Of a stretch of 64,000 nt of DNA, positions 59,861 to 64,000 are shown one piece after another. The notes beneath the pieces are model-generated. The model was given only the letters and a program-made list of their open reading frames with translations, had not been told where the DNA came from and made no database searches. A program made the translations under genes and the position numbers. The DNA is from Oxytricha trifallax (taxonomy: Eukaryota; Ciliophora; Spirotrichea; Sporadotrichida; Oxytrichidae): NCBI GenBank assembly GCA_000711775.1, contig ARYC01017306.1:43011-107010 (forward strand). Direction: 5' to 3'. Within the stretch, counting starts at the first letter, position 1. Each line of letters begins with the position of its first letter.

Positions 59861-61472
59861 ACAAAGGTCTTAAAAGGTTTATTCTAATAATTGTAATTAT
59901 ATGTAACAGCAAAAAATATTATTAAATATAACTAATGGAAATATGTAAATCACTTTATTAGATGATTTAACATGATGATTATTAAATTATTATAAATTAA
60001 TTAATACAAATAATTAGCTCAACATTTTCAGTTTTTATAGGAGATGAAATATTTCTATATATTATAGAATTTTGCATAACTTTTGCAAATCTATATCATC
60101 AATATTTGTATTTGCATTTATGATGAAAAAATATTTTATAAGATTTTTTTTATATATCGGTCACATAGCTTTTCATAAGATTTTTAAAAATAATAATAAT
60201 TTATTATTTAGTGTTAAATTGTGTTATATCATTCTTAATTTGAAAATCTATAAAGTAAAATGTTTTTAATTTACAACATATTAATTATTTTTCATCAGGA
60301 TAAAGTATTTATAATTATTTATGATTATTTCTCCTAATGAAGGAAGGTATTTTTATGTAACATTTATAAAGGGCTCAATTGAATTCTCAGAATCTTAAAA
60401 AATCTTTAAATTTCTAATGAATTTTAAAAGATTTAAAGTTATTTGCATTTTAAAGGAATCAAAATATTCAATTCAGTGAGAAAATGATAGTTTATAATAA
60501 AAAGATTTTGATATTAGACATTTATAGTATAAATAAAACCAATGCTATGTTTGAATTATTAAAAGTAAAAAGTTTAATAATTACCACAAACATTTCATAA
60601 ATTGTACAAAGATAGTGGAAATAAATACAAAAAGTTATTGGACAATACAAGCATCTATAATAATGACGGTTTAATAAAATAAATATTGGATTGAACATAA
60701 TCATTTAATTTGCATTGAAATTTACAAGGATGATAGAAAACTATTTAATTTAACTTTCTACAATAATATTTTTATGCAAAAAAAGGTCTTTGAATAACTA
60801 TATAATAAATTTATTCTGGATATTGGGATAAATACTATCCAACAACTGAATTTCAGTTAAATAGTGATAAAAAGGGTATTAAAGATTAAAAACTATAAAA
60901 GTAGATAATTAATAATATTAAATAAGGGAAAATGGAAAATAGCTAAAGAGACATACTTAAAAATATAGTAATATATAATATTCATATAGCTATTTATACG
61001 TAATTTAAATATGTAAATTAAAATATTAAATTATATTAAATGTCATATTAACATATATTAAATTGATAAGAAAATATCTAATGATTTATTTAAAGCATTA
61101 TTGCTTATGTTTTTATATTTATTTTAAAAATATAAATATTAAAAAAATTAGTTTTGAAAATATTTTTTAAATGAAATTAAAAATACTACTTTCTATAATC
61201 CAGGGTTAATTAGAACATTTTCGATATAACAAATTAAAAGTAAATACTCTCTAATATTAATTGATAAAAATAGTTTATTTTATATTAATTTCATAAAATT
61301 CATTTGAATTTAAAGATAATTTATTTAAAATAATATTTTTGAGAAGGTGATAATAATTTACTAAGAGCAAATATAGAGTTTAATCTTATGTAATAAAATT
61401 GTAATTTATGATAAAAGAAGAGATTTTATATATAGACAGTAAATAAACCTAATTATATTTGGGTGTTGTTGT

Positions 61473-61559
61473 CAATTGCTCACTGAGGTAACAATTGCTC
61501 ACTGCATGTCAATTGCTCACTCCAGTAACAATTGCTCACTCCAGTAACAATTGCTCACT
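61473..61559 (+). repeat. Five CAATTGCTCACT iterons, left Merlin TIR
   Basis: Units start at 61473, 61492, 61510, 61529 and 61548 (18-19 bp spacing). Probable transposase-binding iterons. Confidence 0.95.
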
Positions 61560-61621
61560 GTATAATATATTTACAATCTTTTTTGCGAGAGCTGGGAAAA
61601 TATATATTAAAAAGCAGGGTC

Positions 61622-61734
61622 TTAGGGGTGCAGCCCCTAACGGAGTCACAAGGGGCAGAGCCCCTTGACATCGCAATGCGATAAAAAGTAATTGCAGGGG
61701 AGGGGGTTTCGGGGGAGGGCAAAGTCCTCCCCCG
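61622..61734 (+). repeat. Three GC-rich hairpins in the Merlin TIR
   Basis: Stems TTAGGGG-TGCAG-CCCCTAA (61622-61640), AAGGGG-CAGAG-CCCCTT (61650-61666) and CGGGGGAGG-GCAAAGT-CCTCCCCCG (61710-61734). The same three occur inverted in the right TIR (about 62835-62947). A 65-codon open frame lies across them in both arms; because it lies in a repeat made of hairpins I do not call it a gene. Confidence 0.85.
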
Positions 61735-61811
61735 AAAAACCCATTTGACCATTTATGTAAGAAAAATGATGTATTATGTGTAAAATTTAATCGTTAAAAT
61801 ATAATATTAAA

Positions 61812-63012
61812 ATGGAATCTTTTTTTTCATAAGTTAAGTAAACACAATATTAAACAGAAACTTAATAAGTACTTAAACGCTTTAATGACCTGGGTATTAT
61901 TAAGACAAATCTTTAATGCCGTCATTGTTAAGCATAGATGTCTATTAAATTCTATCATCAAAATCATAGTTTAGAAAGTCTACTTTATGAATGTGATATA
62001 TATAAGTGCAGGTCAAGATAATCAATAAGATAAGGTCTTTAAATATACTGTCCCTCAAATATGTTTTAAAAACCTTTGACGAAGTTATATTCAATCTTTT
62101 TCCTTCTGGCGTAAATATATCGGAAGCAGTCAAGTACCTTTAAGACAATCATTAATTAAGGACTACAAGATAATCAATTAGCTAAATATATCAAAGATTA
62201 AGAAACATCATAAAAGATAAGATGCTTATAGAATAGCAAAGTTTCATATTAAAAACAATGTCCAAGTAGACGAGTCACTTTGGACACATAGATCTCTAAA
62301 GTACAGTTTTCCAGAAGATACAATATATGATAGATAAATTTGGATCGTAGGTTTAATTGAAGAAGGAAGTTAAAGATGTAAAATATTCAATGTCCAAAAT
62401 AGGAAAACATAAACATTAGAAGCATTAATAGCATAAAATGTCGAGAGACACAGTATTGTCCATACAGACGGTTGGTCAAGTTATTTAGGAATTAATTGCG
62501 AAGAACTAGAAATTGAACATCAGAGACATATTCATTAATCTTAAAACGGTATATAAAGAACAATGGAACATAGTAATTTAATAGAGGGGCTCTGGGCAGT
62601 TCTGAAGTATCATATCAAGCATGTTTATAATACATTACCAGGCAGCCCATAATAAATAGAACCATATTTATTTGAAGCTCAATGGAGAAGAAATTTAGCT
62701 TAATTTTAAAATTCATATGACCGTTAATAATATATATAACACACATTTAACATAAACAATATATGAATATTTAACGATTAATTTTACACATAATACATCA
62801 TTTTTCTTACATAAATGGTCAAATGGGTTTTTCGGGGGAGGACTTTGCCCTCCCCCGAAACCCCCTCCCCTGCAATTACTTTTTATCGCATTGCGATGTC
62901 AAGGGGCTCTGCCCCTTGTGACTCCGTTAGGGGCTGCACCCCTAAGACCCTGCTTTTTAATATATATTTTCCCAGCTCTCGCAAAAAAGATTGTAAATAT
63001 ATTATACAGTGA
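61812..63012 (+). pseudogene. ISXO2-like (Merlin) DDE transposase, two frameshifts
   Basis: ATG at 61812. N-terminal zinc ribbon CRHC...YKCRSRQSIRQG is in the first frame. Near 62030 the sense moves to another frame (ILSLKYVLKTFDEVIFNLFP, then ISEAVKYLQDN, a helix-turn-helix-like region, and SISQIYQRLRNIIKDKM). Near 62217 it moves again into the catalytic core, where all three acids are intact: VDESLWTHRSLKY (Asp codon 62269), IVHTDGWSSYLG (Asp 62467) and NLIEGLWAVLKYH (Glu 62584). FEAQWRRNLAQF matches the family C-terminus and ends near 62708; the frame stays open into the right TIR to TGA 63010-63012. Many Gln are TAA/TAG, so the element is adapted to the host code. Two frameshifts make the copy defective unless they mark tiny introns. 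Confidence 0.88.
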
Positions 63013-63096
63013 GCAATTGTTACTGGAGTGAGCAATTGTTACTGGAGTGAGCAATTGACATGCACAGTGAGCAATTGTTACCTCAGTGAGCAATTG
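63008..63096 (-). repeat. Five CAATTGCTCACT iterons, right Merlin TIR
   Basis: Inverted copies (AGTGAGCAATTG on the plus strand) with the same spacing and the same variable spacers as the left TIR. Confidence 0.95.
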
Positions 63097-63116
63097 ACTA
63101 CAACACCCTTATATTT

Positions 63117-64000
63117 ATACAATATAATTAAAATAGAATTATTAAGTGAGTTTATTCATATCAATTGTGTTTTCCTGATTAAATGGGTAACTAATAAAAT
63201 TATTTATTAAAACAAGTCTTAAAATCAACTTTTTAATTATTTACCAAAAAATAGGGAGATAAACAAGGAGAATAATGAATATTTTAAGTTAAAAGATATA
63301 ATAAAAAAATCAGGTAGATAAACTTTAATAACAATATTAAATTTCTAATAATTTTCTTATGAAGCTTCAAATAGGACTGAATTTTGATATAATTATTGTA
63401 AGTTATGGGGAAGGATCTTATTTACAATATTTAAAATTATTCATGTATTAATAAGGGGATCATAAGCGAAAACTCTATTAAACAAGGTTAATTAGATTTT
63501 GATTAAGAGCAAATAAAATTAATATTATAATTATAAATTTATTAAAATTAATTAAAACATAAAATATTCTTATTATTTTAAAATACCTTTCCATTGTTAA
63601 TTTTAAGATTTTAAAATGTGCCTTTATAATATAGAGAAGATAAAAAAATATTACTATCAAGGAATTTCCTTGAAATAAGAATTTATAAAAGCAAAAAAAT
63701 TTAAACATATAAATTTATCAATTATGCTTTGAAATATACAATTGCTTTAACATTAGAAGGAGCTTAAATTATCTCTAAATTCATTGATAAACTGATAGAA
63801 ACTTAATTTGATAAATAATAAGAATAATATAATTAAATATTATATAAAAATGTTAAGTATTTCTATATTAATATATAATTTATAATTATATTGAATTTAG
63901 AGCAAATGGGAATAAAATTACAAATGCTATAAAGGGTGCAATAATAATTCATTTAATAAATTACTTAATCTTACCCTCTTGAATTTTAAGATATTTTTAA
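63117..64000. other. AT-rich DNA, nothing recognised
   Basis: No TGA-free coding block of useful length, no GC-rich insert and no repeat that I could match elsewhere in the window. Confidence 0.5.

Larger units (their letters stand above)
39626..61440. other. Gene-poor germline-limited DNA with long degenerate repeats
   Basis: Nearly 22 kb of AT-rich sequence with dense TGAs on both strands. Apart from the MITE, the SINE-like insert, the palindromic element, a short coding-like block at 52570 and a repeated segment (copies near 40325, 46207, 53881 and 59415) I see no gene. It is probably eliminated from the macronucleus. Confidence 0.6.
61461..63108. mobile_element. Merlin (ISXO2/IS1595-type) DNA transposon
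   Basis: A 1648-bp element with 8-bp target duplication TTATATTT (61453-61460 and 63109-63116), ends GGGTGTTG...CAACACCC and TIRs of about 340 bp. The interior encodes a recognisable ISXO2-like DDE transposase. Merlin elements are known for 8-9 bp duplications and GG-starting termini, which agrees. The TIR carries five iterated CAATTGCTCACT units at the tip, then GC-rich hairpins. The transposase is frameshifted, so this copy is not autonomous. Confidence 0.93.

Noticed and set aside
62815..63012. Two identical 65-codon frames in the Merlin TIRs as protein genes
   Set aside because: They consist of hairpin repeats in the inverted arms; identity follows from the TIR itself, not from protein conservation.
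1..64000. TGA as a general sense codon
   Set aside because: TGA ends the small Tim, Hep1-like and AK7-like genes at the expected lengths, so it works as a stop here; internal TGAs are better treated as individual lesions or unresolved junctions.

Overview
This window looks like germline (micronuclear, MIC) DNA of a hypotrich ciliate of the Oxytricha/Stylonychia type. It is very AT-rich. Conserved genes read through only if TAA and TAG mean Gln and TGA means stop. Coding segments (MDSs) are interrupted by short AT-rich internal eliminated segments (IESs). Each IES is bounded by a 3-8 bp direct repeat (pointer), one copy of which stays when the exact join restores the frame. I worked out about 20 such joins. 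A Telomere-Bearing Element (TBE) sits between coding segments.

Layout. 1-15.3 kb, minus strand: a very long Ser/Asn/Gln-rich gene, or two genes, cut into many small MDSs. A C4A4-ended MITE (2247-2510) and a decayed 4.07-kb TBE (5004-9072) lie inside it. 15.97-21.05 kb, minus: a second S/N/Q-rich gene whose germline copy contains a GC-rich 0.7-kb block of unknown nature (18655-19345). 21.65-22.55 kb, plus: a Cys-containing, probably secreted protein. 22.99-26.56 kb, minus: an adenylate kinase 7-like gene with 13 mapped IESs. 27.0-28.2 kb: a structured 92-bp repeat present twice. 29.1-31.5 kb, plus: a third S/N/Q-rich gene. 31.7-32.9 kb, minus: a mitochondrial DNL-type (Zim17/Hep1) zinc-finger protein with a long His-rich tail. 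33.2-33.7 kb, plus: a small Tim chaperone. 34.2-36.9 kb, plus: a WDR48/UAF1-like WD40 gene with six GT-AG introns.

36.95-39.49 kb is a 2.54-kb transposon with 8-bp target duplications and long terminal inverted repeats (TIRs). Its tips are 20-bp phased arrays of the palindrome TGACGTCA, and it carries an unrecognised ORF. From about 39.5 kb to the end I see essentially no host genes. That part holds a degenerate long repeat in four same-direction copies, a second copy of the C4A4-ended MITE (43868-44132), a SINE-like GC-rich insert (53258-53560), a 625-bp palindromic element (57686-58310) and a 1.65-kb Merlin/ISXO2-type transposon with a recognisable but frameshifted DDE transposase (61461-63108).

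How it fits together. The host genes are ordinary housekeeping or structural genes that should be rebuilt in the macronucleus by removing IESs. The Hep1-like and small-Tim genes are divergently paired and both serve mitochondria. The mobile elements sit in sequence that development discards. The three elements with 8-bp duplications all begin with GG; two of them share iterated TIR tips. The TBE and both MITE copies have telomere-like C4A4 ends.
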